In this document: in pieces, positions 1 to 6,631 of the stretch
Numbering within the stretch: the first letter of the stretch is position 1
Layout of the letters: every line of letters starts with the position of its first letter
Virus record (IMG/VR): IMGVR_UViG_3300045996_002045
Location: 1-58,974 of that record
Source of the DNA: a virus
Strand: one strand, 5' to 3'
Length of the DNA: 58,974 nucleotides
Notes under the pieces: generated by a model
The model's input: only the letters and a program-made list of their open reading frames with translations
The model's database searches: none
Told to the model about the DNA's origin: nothing
Position numbers and translations under genes: made by a program

Positions 1-140
1 GGACCATCACCACGTTCCGCGGCGCCTACGTGGTGAGGTACGGCGACCCGCGCACCGGGCGCACCGGCCGTGAGGGACGCCTGCGGACCAACCGGATCAC
101 CGGCGCGGTGCGGTATGGCCACACGAGGGAAGGGGAGTGA
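1..140 (+). CDS. Tail fibre, duplicated C-terminal fragment (partial)
   Basis: This is the last 46 codons of the repeat-rich fibre gene at 54786-58967, present here only because the contig ends overlap. It ends TGA at 138-140. The one nucleotide difference changes Lys to Arg near the C-terminus (TREGE here, TKEGE at the right end). The tail is basic and glycine/arginine-rich. It should be merged with the complete copy when the genome is closed. Confidence 0.85.
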   Translation, partial: TITTFRGAYVVRYGDPRTGRTGREGRLRTNRITGAVRYGHTREGE

Positions 141-147
141 CCGTGGA
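1..147. repeat. End repeat, left copy (147 bp)
   Basis: The first 147 bases match the last 147 bases of the window (58828-58974) with one difference: G at 127, A at 58954. The repeat lies in the 3' end of the fibre gene and runs into the next gene. Because the break is inside a coding sequence, the simplest reading is overlap from a circular or circularly permuted genome, with the single difference reflecting strain variation or an error. Confidence 0.9.
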
Positions 148-457
148 GATCCCACGCACCGCACGCCAGCCGATCGAGATCGACGTCGACGCAGAGCTGC
201 CCAACGGCGAGCCGGCGCCGCTGAGCGACGTCCGGTGGGCCATCTGCGACCGGTCGGGGCCCCGGGCGGACACCGTCTGGCACGACGGCACCTTCGACGT
301 CGCCACGCGGGTGGCGACGGTCGTCGTCTGCGGCCCGGCGGCCGAGGACATGAGCAACGCGCTGGTGCTCACCACCGCCCGCGGCCGGCTCTACGCGCTG
401 CCGGTGCAGGAGGGTGCCGCGGTGCCGGGGTTCATCGCGACCCTCGAGCTGCCGTAG
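143..457 (+). CDS. Small beta-rich protein after the tail fibre
   Basis: 104 residues, family not recognised. The sequence alternates hydrophobic and polar residues and begins with a stretch (IDVDAELPNG) like a small beta-sandwich; no signal peptide or membrane segment is seen. The GTG at 143 has the purine-rich stretch 130-137 about 5 nt upstream; an in-frame GTG at 137 overlaps the fibre stop. Its position as last gene of the fibre operon suggests a tail accessory, fibre chaperone or attachment protein; this is inference from context only. Confidence 0.6.
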   Translation: MEIPRTARQPIEIDVDAELPNGEPAPLSDVRWAICDRSGPRADTVWHDGTFDVATRVATVVVCGPAAEDMSNALVLTTARGRLYALPVQEGAAVPGFIATLELP

Positions 458-464
458 CCTGGTC

Positions 465-500
465 GGGACCGGTCAGCTCCCCCCGTGGCTGGCCGGTCCC
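465..500. terminator. Convergent terminator
   Basis: An inverted repeat (GGGACCGG at 465-472, CCGGTCCC at 493-500, with an inner AGC/GCT pairing) sits exactly between the plus-strand gene ending at 457 and the minus-strand gene ending at 501. The position fits a bidirectional terminator for two converging operons. Confidence 0.6.
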
Positions 501-605
501 TCACACCCACCGCCAGGCGCCGGTCATGAACACCGCGGTCCACAGGCCGGCGATCAGGGCGAGCATCACGACGAGCAGCACCTTCTCCCCGCGGCTCAGC
601 TTCAC
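501..605 (-). CDS. Small single-span membrane protein
   Basis: 34 residues: a short charged start (VKLSRGEK) and one strong hydrophobic span, ending near GAWRWV. The GTG start overlaps the stop of the upstream minus-strand gene (GTGA), typical of translational coupling in this genome. It is the last gene of the minus cassette that starts near 2277. Function unknown; a holin-like or inner-membrane role is possible but nothing in the sequence proves it. Confidence 0.5.
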   Translation of the reverse strand: MKLSRGEKVLLVVMLALIAGLWTAVFMTGAWRWV

Positions 606-802
606 TTCCGCCGCCGGCCCCGCGCCATCAGCAGCAGCACGACGACGACGTTCAGCGCGATCCACCCCGCCGGGAGCATCCACAGGTTGTCCCAGGTGAT
701 GAGTGGGTCACTATCGGAGCGTGTGCGCAGGTGAGGCGCCGAAGTGGTCTGCCCGGTGAGGGATGGTAGGGCCATGACGAACAGTGCCAGGGGGAGGCAC
801 AT
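602..802 (-). CDS. Small two-span membrane protein
   Basis: 66 residues from an ATG at 802. The N-terminus is hydrophobic (signal-like or membrane span); a second span (WIALNVVVVLLLM) is followed by a basic tail RGRRRK. High third-position GC supports the frame below 740; the start is less sure because the ribosome site is weak and the frame stays open further upstream. Overlaps the next gene by 4 nt. Function unknown. Confidence 0.45.
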   Translation of the reverse strand: MCLPLALFVMALPSLTGQTTSAPHLRTRSDSDPLITWDNLWMLPAGWIALNVVVVLLLMARGRRRK

Positions 803-879
803 CGCGCGCACCCCGGACCAAAAGCCCCCGCCCCGCTGGCCTCTGCTCATCGCCGCCGCCGCCGGTCTCCTCGTCGCCG

Positions 880-1455
880 TCACCGGCGCGTCCCTGACCG
901 CAGGGGACCATGGCCAGCCAGACGAAGGCCCGATCGTCGTGGAAGCGCTGGCCGCGCTCGAAACGCTGATGACAGACGGCGAACCCGCAGGTGGAACCGG
1001 CGCATCGACGGGCGGCGTGCTGGAGCTCCCAGCATCGACACCGGGTAGACCGTCTCCCACTGGCGAGCCTGGCCCTTCGCCCACGGATACCGACGCCACG
1101 TCGTCTCGACCACCTGCGGGTAGCGCTTCGAGTACCACCTCAGCATCTCCTGCACGTACCCCGGATCCGGGTAGTGCGGCCGCCGGGACCTCCACGACTC
1201 AGCGTCCGGAAGCATCTGAAACAGACCCGTCGCGGTCGACTGCTCCAGCTGGACCGGGGGATCCTCCCGGATCGTCCACGTCCCCCGAACCTCCCGCGTC
1301 TCCTCCGACGACCGAGGCTCCGGCCGAACAAGATCCGAGTCGAACAGAGGGACATCAGACGCCTCCCAGTCCGGGCCCGGACGCTCCGGCGTCTCCGTCT
1401 CCCGCCACACCATCCGACCCGTCTCCGGATCCCGCTGATACCACTGGAACGCCAT
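880..1455 (-). CDS. Minus-strand protein with a possible lysozyme-like motif
   Basis: 191 residues. A strong ribosome site (GAGGAGAG, 7 nt spacing) precedes the ATG at 1455. Codons over the first two thirds are GC-ending or T-ending as in real genes of this phage, and the protein is rich in Trp, Tyr and Arg. The stretch TATGLFQMLPDAESW recalls the GLFQ motif of transglycosylase-like domains, but no clear catalytic Glu context is seen. The last 45 residues look non-coding (basic, low complexity), so a frameshift or decayed 3' end near 1020 is possible. Function unassigned. Confidence 0.55.
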   Translation of the reverse strand: MAFQWYQRDPETGRMVWRETETPERPGPDWEASDVPLFDSDLVRPEPRSSEETREVRGTWTIREDPPVQLEQSTATGLFQMLPDAESWRSRRPHYPDPGYVQEMLRWYSKRYPQVVETTWRRYPWAKGQARQWETVYPVSMLGAPARRPSMRRFHLRVRRLSSAFRARPALPRRSGLRLAGHGPLRSGTRR

Positions 1456-1517
1456 TGCTGGACTCTCCTCAAGCTGCAGGGGCAGGGGACCCTCCTGGGG
1501 CCCCCTGCCCCTGATGG

Positions 1518-2021
1518 TCAGGACTGCTGGTCGTCGGGGCGCTCCAACGCCTGGTAGAACGGCCGGCGGTTCGCGATCGAGTGCATGCGCACGCGGTTGT
1601 TGCGGACCAGCGTCTTCAGTCGGTCGCTGATGTCCTTCCCGGTGCCGCCGAGGTTCTCGTCGATGCTGATGGCGGTGAACTTCAGCCCGCGGTGCTCTTC
1701 GAGAAACGCCACGATCCGCTCGTTCAGGTCGTCCCGGTCCTTCGTCGGCGGCTTGCCGGCGTCCTCGAGCGCGGCGAGGCGCTCGCTCAGCTCGGCCGTG
1801 GTGCTGTTGATGAGGCCGACGAGGCTCGTGACGTTGTCGAACCGGCCGCGCAGCGCGGCGATCTCGCTCTTCAGCTGCTCGATCGCCTCTCCCTGCTGGG
1901 AGAGGCGGTAGTCAACGAAGCTCTGGCCGTTGTCGGGGGTCGTCAGAAACGCCGGGGGATGTGGCGAGCTGGGGAAGTCAGGGCCGGCGGTGACGGCGTC
2001 GGACGAGTTGAACTCAGGCAT
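1518..2021 (-). CDS. Coiled-coil plus winged-helix-like protein
   Basis: 167 residues from the ATG at 2021 with ribosome site GGAGGA 6 nt upstream. Residues around 45-95 form a probable coiled coil (EAIEQLKSEIAALRGRF and the following Leu/Ala heptads). The last 60 residues look like a winged helix: a helix with FLEEHRG, then DISDRLKTLVRNN and a beta wing with MHSIANRRPFY. This suggests a dimeric DNA-binding protein and makes it one candidate regulator of the minus cassette or of the shared palindromes. It overlaps the upstream gene by 8 nt. Confidence 0.75.
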   Translation of the reverse strand: MPEFNSSDAVTAGPDFPSSPHPPAFLTTPDNGQSFVDYRLSQQGEAIEQLKSEIAALRGRFDNVTSLVGLINSTTAELSERLAALEDAGKPPTKDRDDLNERIVAFLEEHRGLKFTAISIDENLGGTGKDISDRLKTLVRNNRVRMHSIANRRPFYQALERPDDQQS

Positions 2022-2277
2022 GGGTGATCCTCCGGGCGGTGTAGGAGCGGCAGCTGCACATCGAGCAGTCGGTGCCGTCACGGTGGTGGCGATGCGGGTT
2101 GGCCGGGTGGCCGCAGGTACACAGCGGATAGCCGTGGACGGGCACGCCGAGGTCGATGGGCAGCTGCAGGGGGCGCAGGCTGGCGCGCCGGGCGCGCCGC
2201 TCGGCCTTGCGGCGGGGGGCGGTGGACTTCCAGTCCCACCAGTAGTCGAGCAATCGGGTGATCACGGACTCGGGCAT
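2014..2277 (-). CDS. Basic Cys/His-rich small protein
   Basis: 87 residues. The N-terminal half is helical and very basic (RRKAERRARRASLRP); the C-terminal half carries Cys and His pairs (CTCGHPANPHRHH, then CSMCSC) likely to bind zinc. First gene of the minus-strand cassette, with its ATG only 6 nt after a -10-like hexamer, so the transcript is probably leaderless. Family not recognised; a small nucleic-acid-binding protein is the natural guess. Confidence 0.7.
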   Translation of the reverse strand: MPESVITRLLDYWWDWKSTAPRRKAERRARRASLRPLQLPIDLGVPVHGYPLCTCGHPANPHRHHRDGTDCSMCSCRSYTARRITHA

Positions 2278-2334
2278 GCCATAAGTCTGGCACGACTCTT
2301 GCGCTAGCGCTACCCCCCTGGGACAGTGATTGGC
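2278..2334. promoter_or_regulatory. Back-to-back leaderless promoters sharing one palindrome
   Basis: The palindrome TTGCGCTAGCGCTA occupies 2299-2312. Plus strand: TTGCGC (2299-2304), 17 nt, GACAGT (2322-2327), 7 nt, ATG at 2335. Minus strand: TAGCGC (2312-2307), 17 nt, CAGACT (2289-2284), 6 nt, ATG at 2277. Each half of the palindrome would be the -35 of one direction. A second inverted repeat, TGCCATAAGTCTGGCA (2277-2292), recurs identically at 7329-7344. Confidence 0.65.
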
Positions 2335-2547
2335 ATGGACGACTTCGAGCCCTGCGAGCACGAGCACATCGCCCGCGTCAGCAGCCATGAGGATCTTGTC
2401 GCTGCCAACGAGCAGGGTGAGGCCACCGCGTCCACCTACGTCTGCGGTCAGCGCACCTGCGCCGACGCCGCGCGCGCGTGGGTCGTCAGCACCACCGGCC
2501 GCGGCGTCACGTACTGGATCCCGCTCCGCGATCTCGAGGAGGACTAG
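2335..2547 (+). CDS. Small acidic hypothetical protein
   Basis: 70 residues, starting at the ATG placed 7 nt after the -10-like GACAGT, so probably leaderless; a GTG at 2326 is in frame but would fall in the promoter. The protein is acidic, has Cys at three positions (PCEHEH, VCGQRTC) and is otherwise unremarkable. First gene of the plus-strand run to 3571. Function unknown. Confidence 0.7.
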   Translation: MDDFEPCEHEHIARVSSHEDLVAANEQGEATASTYVCGQRTCADAARAWVVSTTGRGVTYWIPLRDLEED

Positions 2548-2654
2548 TGGCGGAGTTCGCCGCCGAGCACCACTTCCTGACCGTGCTCGCCCTGACCGCG
2601 CTCGTCTGCGCGATCGGCTGGCCAGCCACCGACCCCAAGAGAAGGAAGCGATGA
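2547..2654 (+). CDS. 35-residue membrane protein
   Basis: GTG at 2547 overlaps the TAG of the previous gene and lies just after an excellent ribosome site (GAGGAGGA). The 35 residues begin with a short acidic segment, hold one hydrophobic span (LTVLALTALVCAIGW) and end with a basic KRRKR tail, the usual pattern of an N-out small membrane protein. The stop overlaps the next ATG. Function unknown. Confidence 0.6.
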   Translation: MAEFAAEHHFLTVLALTALVCAIGWPATDPKRRKR

Positions 2655-2869
2655 GCTACCAGCGCGCCGCGAGCCAGGAAGAGCTCGAGCAGCGGATCCG
2701 CGACTACATCGAACGGCTGGAGAACTGGACACCCACCCGCGGCGTCGTCGTCGGCCGCAAAGAGACCGACGACGACCGGGCCCGTGACCACTGGTTCAAC
2801 TGCGGCATGGACGAGGGCTACGACAACGCCCTGGACAACCTGTATGCGATCTTGGGGGAAGAGCGGTGA
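2651..2869 (+). CDS. Small helical hypothetical protein
   Basis: 72 residues, ATG overlapping the previous stop (ATGA). The sequence is charged and helical (QEELEQRIRDYIERLE) with a C-terminal acidic helix (EGYDNALDNLYAIL). No family recognised. Tight coupling on both sides places it in the early small-gene operon. Confidence 0.7.
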   Translation: MSYQRAASQEELEQRIRDYIERLENWTPTRGVVVGRKETDDDRARDHWFNCGMDEGYDNALDNLYAILGEER

Positions 2870-3075
2870 ATCCCGCCCCCCGGCGCCGCGTCGCCCGCAA
2901 GCGGCACCCGGCGTGCGGCGGCTACTGCCCGCCGATTCAGCCCGGCGACGTCTACCTCGAGCACATCGCCTTCCCCGGCGACGAGGACATCGGCAACACC
3001 CGGTTCTGGCGAGCCCGCGAGTGCGCCACCTGCGCCACCCGTTACGGCCGCGCCGACCTCCTGGAGCAGCGGTGA
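2866..3075 (+). CDS. Small zinc-ribbon-like protein
   Basis: 69 residues from GTG 2866. A basic N-terminus (RRRVARKRH) is followed by CGGYC and, after 48 residues, CATC, so four Cys could bind one zinc. The spacing fits the zinc-ribbon proteins common in actinobacteriophage early regions. It overlaps both neighbours by 4 nt. No specific function can be given. Confidence 0.7.
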   Translation: MNPAPRRRVARKRHPACGGYCPPIQPGDVYLEHIAFPGDEDIGNTRFWRARECATCATRYGRADLLEQR

Positions 3076-3242
3076 CCGCCGGAAGCTCCACCCCGGCCAC
3101 CGTGCTGGACCACTGCCCCCGCTGCGGCGCCCCCACCGGCAGCCGCTGTTACGACCTGCGCAGCTCCGACCGTCGGACGGCGATCCGCTACCACCCTGAG
3201 CGGACCGCTCTGCGCCCCACCCACCCCGAGGAGAAGCGATGA
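3072..3242 (+). CDS. Small CPxCG zinc-finger protein
   Basis: 56 residues from a GTG overlapping the previous stop. It has the motif CPRCGAPTGSRC near residue 15, a compact CxxC...C knuckle, followed by a basic segment with YHPER. Such tiny zinc fingers recur in this genome (7102-7323, 13349-13501, 23122-23304). Probably nucleic-acid or protein binding; family not named. Confidence 0.65.
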   Translation: MTAGSSTPATVLDHCPRCGAPTGSRCYDLRSSDRRTAIRYHPERTALRPTHPEEKR

Positions 3243-3571
3243 GGACCGTCGGCGAGATCCTGTCCCGCGTCACCACCGCGATGATCATCGCGCACGACGC
3301 GAAGTGCCCGCACGCCGAGGTGCAGGGCCACCGCTGGGAGCGCTGCCCGTTCGCGCCGAGCATCTATGGCGTCGGCGACGCCCTGGACGCGATCGACCGC
3401 GGTGGCGATGAGCTCGAGGTGTCCCTGGCGCTGCACGACCGGCAGTGCGTCGACGTCGCCTGCACTGGCATGTTGGAGAAGAGCCGCCGGGTGCACGCCC
3501 ACCAGTGGGAGCCGATGGCCGACGCCCTCATCGCGCACGAGCGGCCGGTGCCGCTGCGGCTCGGCGACTGA
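3239..3571 (+). CDS. Hypothetical protein with His/Cys pairs
   Basis: 110 residues, ATG overlapping the previous stop. Contains KCPHAEVQGH and later RQCVDVACTG, plus HAHQWE, so metal binding is possible. It ends the small-gene operon begun at 2335; the next gene starts 59 nt later from a different promoter type. Function not recognised. Confidence 0.7.
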   Translation: MRTVGEILSRVTTAMIIAHDAKCPHAEVQGHRWERCPFAPSIYGVGDALDAIDRGGDELEVSLALHDRQCVDVACTGMLEKSRRVHAHQWEPMADALIAHERPVPLRLGD

Positions 3572-3612
3572 GGTGGAGCGCACATCTCGCGCAGCAGGGG
3601 GTAGTCGGAGCA

Positions 3613-3630
3613 CGACCGTATGGTCAGGAC
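3613..3630 (+). promoter_or_regulatory. Leaderless promoter of the chitosanase gene
   Basis: CGACCGTATGGT ends at 3624; TATGGT fits a -10 hexamer and lies 6 nt before the ATG, leaving no room for a ribosome site. Nearly the same block (CGACCGTAGGGT) precedes the ATG at 5040. No clear -35 and no copy of the genome-wide palindrome is present, so these two genes seem to be controlled separately from the rest. Confidence 0.55.
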
Positions 3631-4920
3631 ATGCGCACACCTTCCTGGCTTTCGGCTGGGCTCTTGACGGCGGTCGCCGTCGGGACCCTGGCCATGCCAA
3701 TGACCGCGGCATCCGCCGCCACCGACGCCGGTGGCGCTGACGCCTTCACCTACACCGGCACGTGGGGTGGCACTGCCCCCGCCGAAAAGTGGTCCACCAC
3801 GGCCGGGTCGACGGCGACCGCCAAGGTCGACGTGGGCCCCGGCGGCGGCACCATCTCCTGGTACGGGAACCGGGACACCGGCGGCGGCAAGGCGACGGTT
3901 ACGGTCGACGCCCGGACCCCGGTCACGGTGGACACCTACGACCCGACCCCGCCGCCTGGCCTGGACCGCAACCTCTACACGACCCCGTGGCTGGCTGAGG
4001 GCCCGCACACCGTCAAGATCAACGTGCTGGGCACCGCGCGGACCGGCGCCACCGGCGTTGCGATCTCCGTCAAGGGCGTCAACACCACGAACGGCACGAT
4101 CGTCTGGCCGGGCAGCACCACGCCGACCACGCCGACCACCCCGCCGCCCACCAGCACCCCGCTGTCGGACCCGGTGAAGAAAGAGCAGATCCTCCAGTTC
4201 GTCTCCACCGTCGAGAACGGCGACAAGGACTGGACGAAGCACTACGGCTACGTCGAGTACGGCGCTGGCATCGGCGACACCCGCGGCTACACCCTCGGGA
4301 TCGTCGGCTGGACCACCGCCACCTACGACGCCAACATCCTGTTCAAGGCCTACCGCGCCGCGAAGCCCGGGAACGTGCTCGAGAAGTGGATCGACGAGCT
4401 CGACCGCATCGACGCGATGAGCACGCAGCAGCAGCGGCATGACGCCTCGCGCACGCTGCTCGGCTCGGCGTTCGTGGCCGACGTCCGCACCGCCGGCGCC
4501 GACCCGGTCTTCCAGTCCACGCAGAAGGCCGAGCGGGACCGCATGTACTGGAAGCCGGCGTACGACCTGGCCGTCACCGACGGGCTGTCGCCGCTGGGGC
4601 TGCAGGTCTACTACGACACCTCGGTCAACCACGGCCAGGGCTCGGCGACCGTGGGCGGCCAGTCCTTCCAGGGCATCCGGGCGACCGCCATGTCCAAGGC
4701 GAAGACGCCGGCGCAGGGTGGCAGCGAGGCCGCGTACCTGAACGCCGTCCTCGACGCCCGGTGGGTCGTGCTGCAGCAGTGGGGCGACGCGCAGACCAAC
4801 GGCCGGGTGCCGGCACTGCGCACCTTCGTCTCCACCGGCAAGTTCCCGCTGACCACCCCGTACAGCTGGAACATGTACGGCACGACGCACACCATCAGCG
4901 CGCCGCCGACGCCTCGCTGA
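3631..4920 (+). CDS. Secreted GH46 chitosanase
   Basis: 429 residues. A Sec signal peptide (residues 1-29, cleavage after ASA) is followed by a beta-sandwich, CBM-like domain (about 33-158), a Thr/Pro linker (about 161-178) and a glycoside hydrolase family 46 domain (180-425). GH46 enzymes cut beta-1,4 bonds in chitosan by inversion using a Glu and an Asp. Here Glu195 (STVENG) and Asp216 (GDTRGYT) match those positions, and AERDRMYW, TPAQGG and the C-terminal WNMYGT are as in Streptomyces family members. It forms a monocistronic unit with a leaderless promoter and a strong terminator. It would be exported by the infected host. A paralogous domain sits in the tail protein at 42694-45897. Natural substrate is unknown: environmental chitosan or a glucosamine-rich host surface polymer. 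Confidence 0.9.
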   Translation: MRTPSWLSAGLLTAVAVGTLAMPMTAASAATDAGGADAFTYTGTWGGTAPAEKWSTTAGSTATAKVDVGPGGGTISWYGNRDTGGGKATVTVDARTPVTVDTYDPTPPPGLDRNLYTTPWLAEGPHTVKINVLGTARTGATGVAISVKGVNTTNGTIVWPGSTTPTTPTTPPPTSTPLSDPVKKEQILQFVSTVENGDKDWTKHYGYVEYGAGIGDTRGYTLGIVGWTTATYDANILFKAYRAAKPGNVLEKWIDELDRIDAMSTQQQRHDASRTLLGSAFVADVRTAGADPVFQSTQKAERDRMYWKPAYDLAVTDGLSPLGLQVYYDTSVNHGQGSATVGGQSFQGIRATAMSKAKTPAQGGSEAAYLNAVLDARWVVLQQWGDAQTNGRVPALRTFVSTGKFPLTTPYSWNMYGTTHTISAPPTPR

Positions 4921-4939
4921 CCTCATCCCTACGAGCAGG

Positions 4940-4972
4940 ACGACCCCCCGGGCCCACCGCCCGGGGGGTCGT
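4940..4972 (+). terminator. Intrinsic terminator after the chitosanase
   Basis: Perfect 14-bp stem (ACGACCCCCCGGGC / GCCCGGGGGGTCGT) with a 5-nt loop, followed by TTTC, 19 nt past the stop codon. Confidence 0.85.
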
Positions 4973-5020
4973 TTCATGAGACGCACCGCACGTACCGCAC
5001 AGCGGGGAGTACGCGACGCG

Positions 5021-5039
5021 CGACCGTAGGGTGCGAGAC
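5021..5039 (+). promoter_or_regulatory. Leaderless promoter of the esterase-CAP gene
   Basis: CGACCGTAGGGT at 5021-5032 with TAGGGT as -10, 7 nt before the ATG at 5040. It closely matches the promoter of the chitosanase gene, including the GAC just before ATG, suggesting the two genes are expressed together although each has its own terminator. Confidence 0.55.
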
Positions 5040-6518
5040 ATGCCGAACTTCACCCTCAACGGGATGACCTCGCTCTACCACCTGTACGACGACACCGACC
5101 CCGGTAAGGAGAAGGGGCTGCTGCTCTACCTCGACGGGTCCGGCGGCTACGGCATCGACAACCCGAACGCCGTCTACCTGATCGACGCTGACGGCACCGC
5201 CGGCATGCGCCAGGTGGCGAAGGACCACAACATGGTGCTGCTGGTGCCCCAGGCGCCCCCGCCGGGCGACGCTGACGGCGACAACTGCTGGTACAACACG
5301 AGCACCTCGCCGAACGCCACCGCCAAGAGCGATTGGCTGCTCGGTCTGGTGCAGAAGGTGCAGGCCGAGCAGGGCGTCGTGAAGGATCGGGTCGCCACCG
5401 GCGGCTACTCCTCCGGCGCCCAGGGCCTGATGCGCTGGTTCCTCCCGCGGCACGGCACGAAGGTGCAGACCGACGGCGTCAACGTCGCGATCAGCTTCGG
5501 CGGTGCGCCGGACTCCAGCGCGGGCACACCGACGTTCACCGCCGCCTACAAGGGTGCGGTGCCGTTCCACTGGAACGTCGGCACGCAGGACACCACCGGC
5601 GCGTACAGCACCGCGGCATACGGCGGCCGCGGCGGCGTCGCCTGGTACCAGAACAACGGCTTCCAGGTGACCACCGAGTACCCGGCGATCGGGCACAACC
5701 GCAGCGACTTCGCCAAGATCATGCGGGCGCAGATCGTGAAGCACGTCCGGGCGGCCGCCGCGGTGGGCACCACCACGCCGCCGCCGACCGAGCCCCCGCC
5801 GAGCGGTGTCGGGCCGTCGGTGGCCGCCAGCGCCACCCCGGGCGATGGCACGGTGACGGTCAACTGGACCGCCAGCAACGTGACCGACCCGGCGACCGCC
5901 GGCGTGTGGGTGCAGCGGTTCGACGGCACCGACGGCACCTGGCACCGCGAGCTCACCGGGTCGCGCACCTTCACCGGGCTGGCCAACGGCACCCCGGCGA
6001 CGTTCGAGGTGTTCGTCGTCCGCGACGGCGGCGGGAACCTGGCCAGTGCCACGGTCACCGCCACCCCGCAGGCGGCCGCCGCACCGGCACCGGCCCCGGC
6101 GCCCGCCCCGGCCCCGACGGGGCTGTCCGCGCTCGAGACCGAGGCGCTGCGGCTGATCAACGTGGAGCGGTCGCGGGTCGGCGCCCCGGCGCTGGTCGTC
6201 GACGCCGGCATGCAGGAGGTCGCGCGGAAGCACTCCACCGACATGCGGGACCGCAACTACTTCTCGCACACCACCCCGGAGGGCGTCACGTTCTCCCAGC
6301 GGCTCACCGCGGCCGGCGAGGGCGGCGGCAGCAGCGCGGAGAACATCGCGTGGGGGCAGAGCACCGCGTCGGCGCTGGTCAGCGCGTGGATGGGGTCGTC
6401 GGGTCACCGGACCAACCTGCTGAACGCCACGTACCGGGCGACGGGCATCGCGGCGGTCACCGGCGGCACCCGCTCCCCGATGTGGACGCAGGTCTACCGA
6501 TCGACCGCGGCCAGCTGA
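5040..6518 (+). CDS. Esterase-FN3-CAP domain protein
   Basis: 492 residues. Residues 1 to about 240 look like an alpha/beta hydrolase of the PHB-depolymerase/carbohydrate-esterase kind: LLLYLDGSGGYG near the oxyanion region, nucleophile Ser124 in GYSSG, and a late GHNRSDF supplying a possible catalytic His. A fibronectin type III domain (about 255-345) and an Ala/Pro linker follow. The C-terminal 125 residues are a CAP (SCP/PR-1) domain with RKHSTDM, NYFSHTTPEG, AENIAWG and SSGHRTNLLN. There is no signal peptide, so the protein is either released at lysis or attached to particles. Monocistronic, sharing promoter type and terminator style with the chitosanase upstream. The substrate is unknown; a role in degrading host envelope or exopolymer is inferred from its neighbour. 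Confidence 0.8.
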   Translation: MPNFTLNGMTSLYHLYDDTDPGKEKGLLLYLDGSGGYGIDNPNAVYLIDADGTAGMRQVAKDHNMVLLVPQAPPPGDADGDNCWYNTSTSPNATAKSDWLLGLVQKVQAEQGVVKDRVATGGYSSGAQGLMRWFLPRHGTKVQTDGVNVAISFGGAPDSSAGTPTFTAAYKGAVPFHWNVGTQDTTGAYSTAAYGGRGGVAWYQNNGFQVTTEYPAIGHNRSDFAKIMRAQIVKHVRAAAAVGTTTPPPTEPPPSGVGPSVAASATPGDGTVTVNWTASNVTDPATAGVWVQRFDGTDGTWHRELTGSRTFTGLANGTPATFEVFVVRDGGGNLASATVTATPQAAAAPAPAPAPAPAPTGLSALETEALRLINVERSRVGAPALVVDAGMQEVARKHSTDMRDRNYFSHTTPEGVTFSQRLTAAGEGGGSSAENIAWGQSTASALVSAWMGSSGHRTNLLNATYRATGIAAVTGGTRSPMWTQVYRSTAAS

Positions 6519-6536
6519 CCTGACCTCCTCCGGCGG

Positions 6537-6570
6537 AACGACCCCCTGGCCTGGTGTCCGGGGGGTCGTT
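6537..6570 (+). terminator. Intrinsic terminator after the esterase-CAP gene
   Basis: 13-bp stem (AACGACCCCCTGG / CCGGGGGGTCGTT) with an 8-nt loop and a T-rich tail. It resembles the terminator at 4940-4972. Confidence 0.8.
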
Positions 6571-6596
6571 CTGTTTCCACAGGTTGCCCAATGCCG

Positions 6597-6610
6597 TAGC
6601 GTATGCGCTA
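6597..6610 (+). promoter_or_regulatory. Palindromic operator/promoter
   Basis: TAGCGT-AT-GCGCTA, 21 nt upstream of the ATG at 6632. TAGCGT itself could act as a -10, with TTTCCA 17 nt upstream as -35, so bound protein would block or assist polymerase directly. Confidence 0.55.
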
Positions 6611-6631
6611 CCCCGAGGAGGAAGCGGACCC

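Noticed and set aside
1-147. Physical direct terminal repeats of the virion DNA
   Set aside because: The repeat lies inside a structural gene and carries a mismatch; overlap from a circular or permuted genome explains it better.
744-1514. Plus-strand Pro/Ser/Thr-rich protein
   Set aside because: Beyond about 1030 its codon third positions are poor and the minus strand is clearly coding; only the first 80 codons could be real, so it is not listed as a gene but discussed as a finding.
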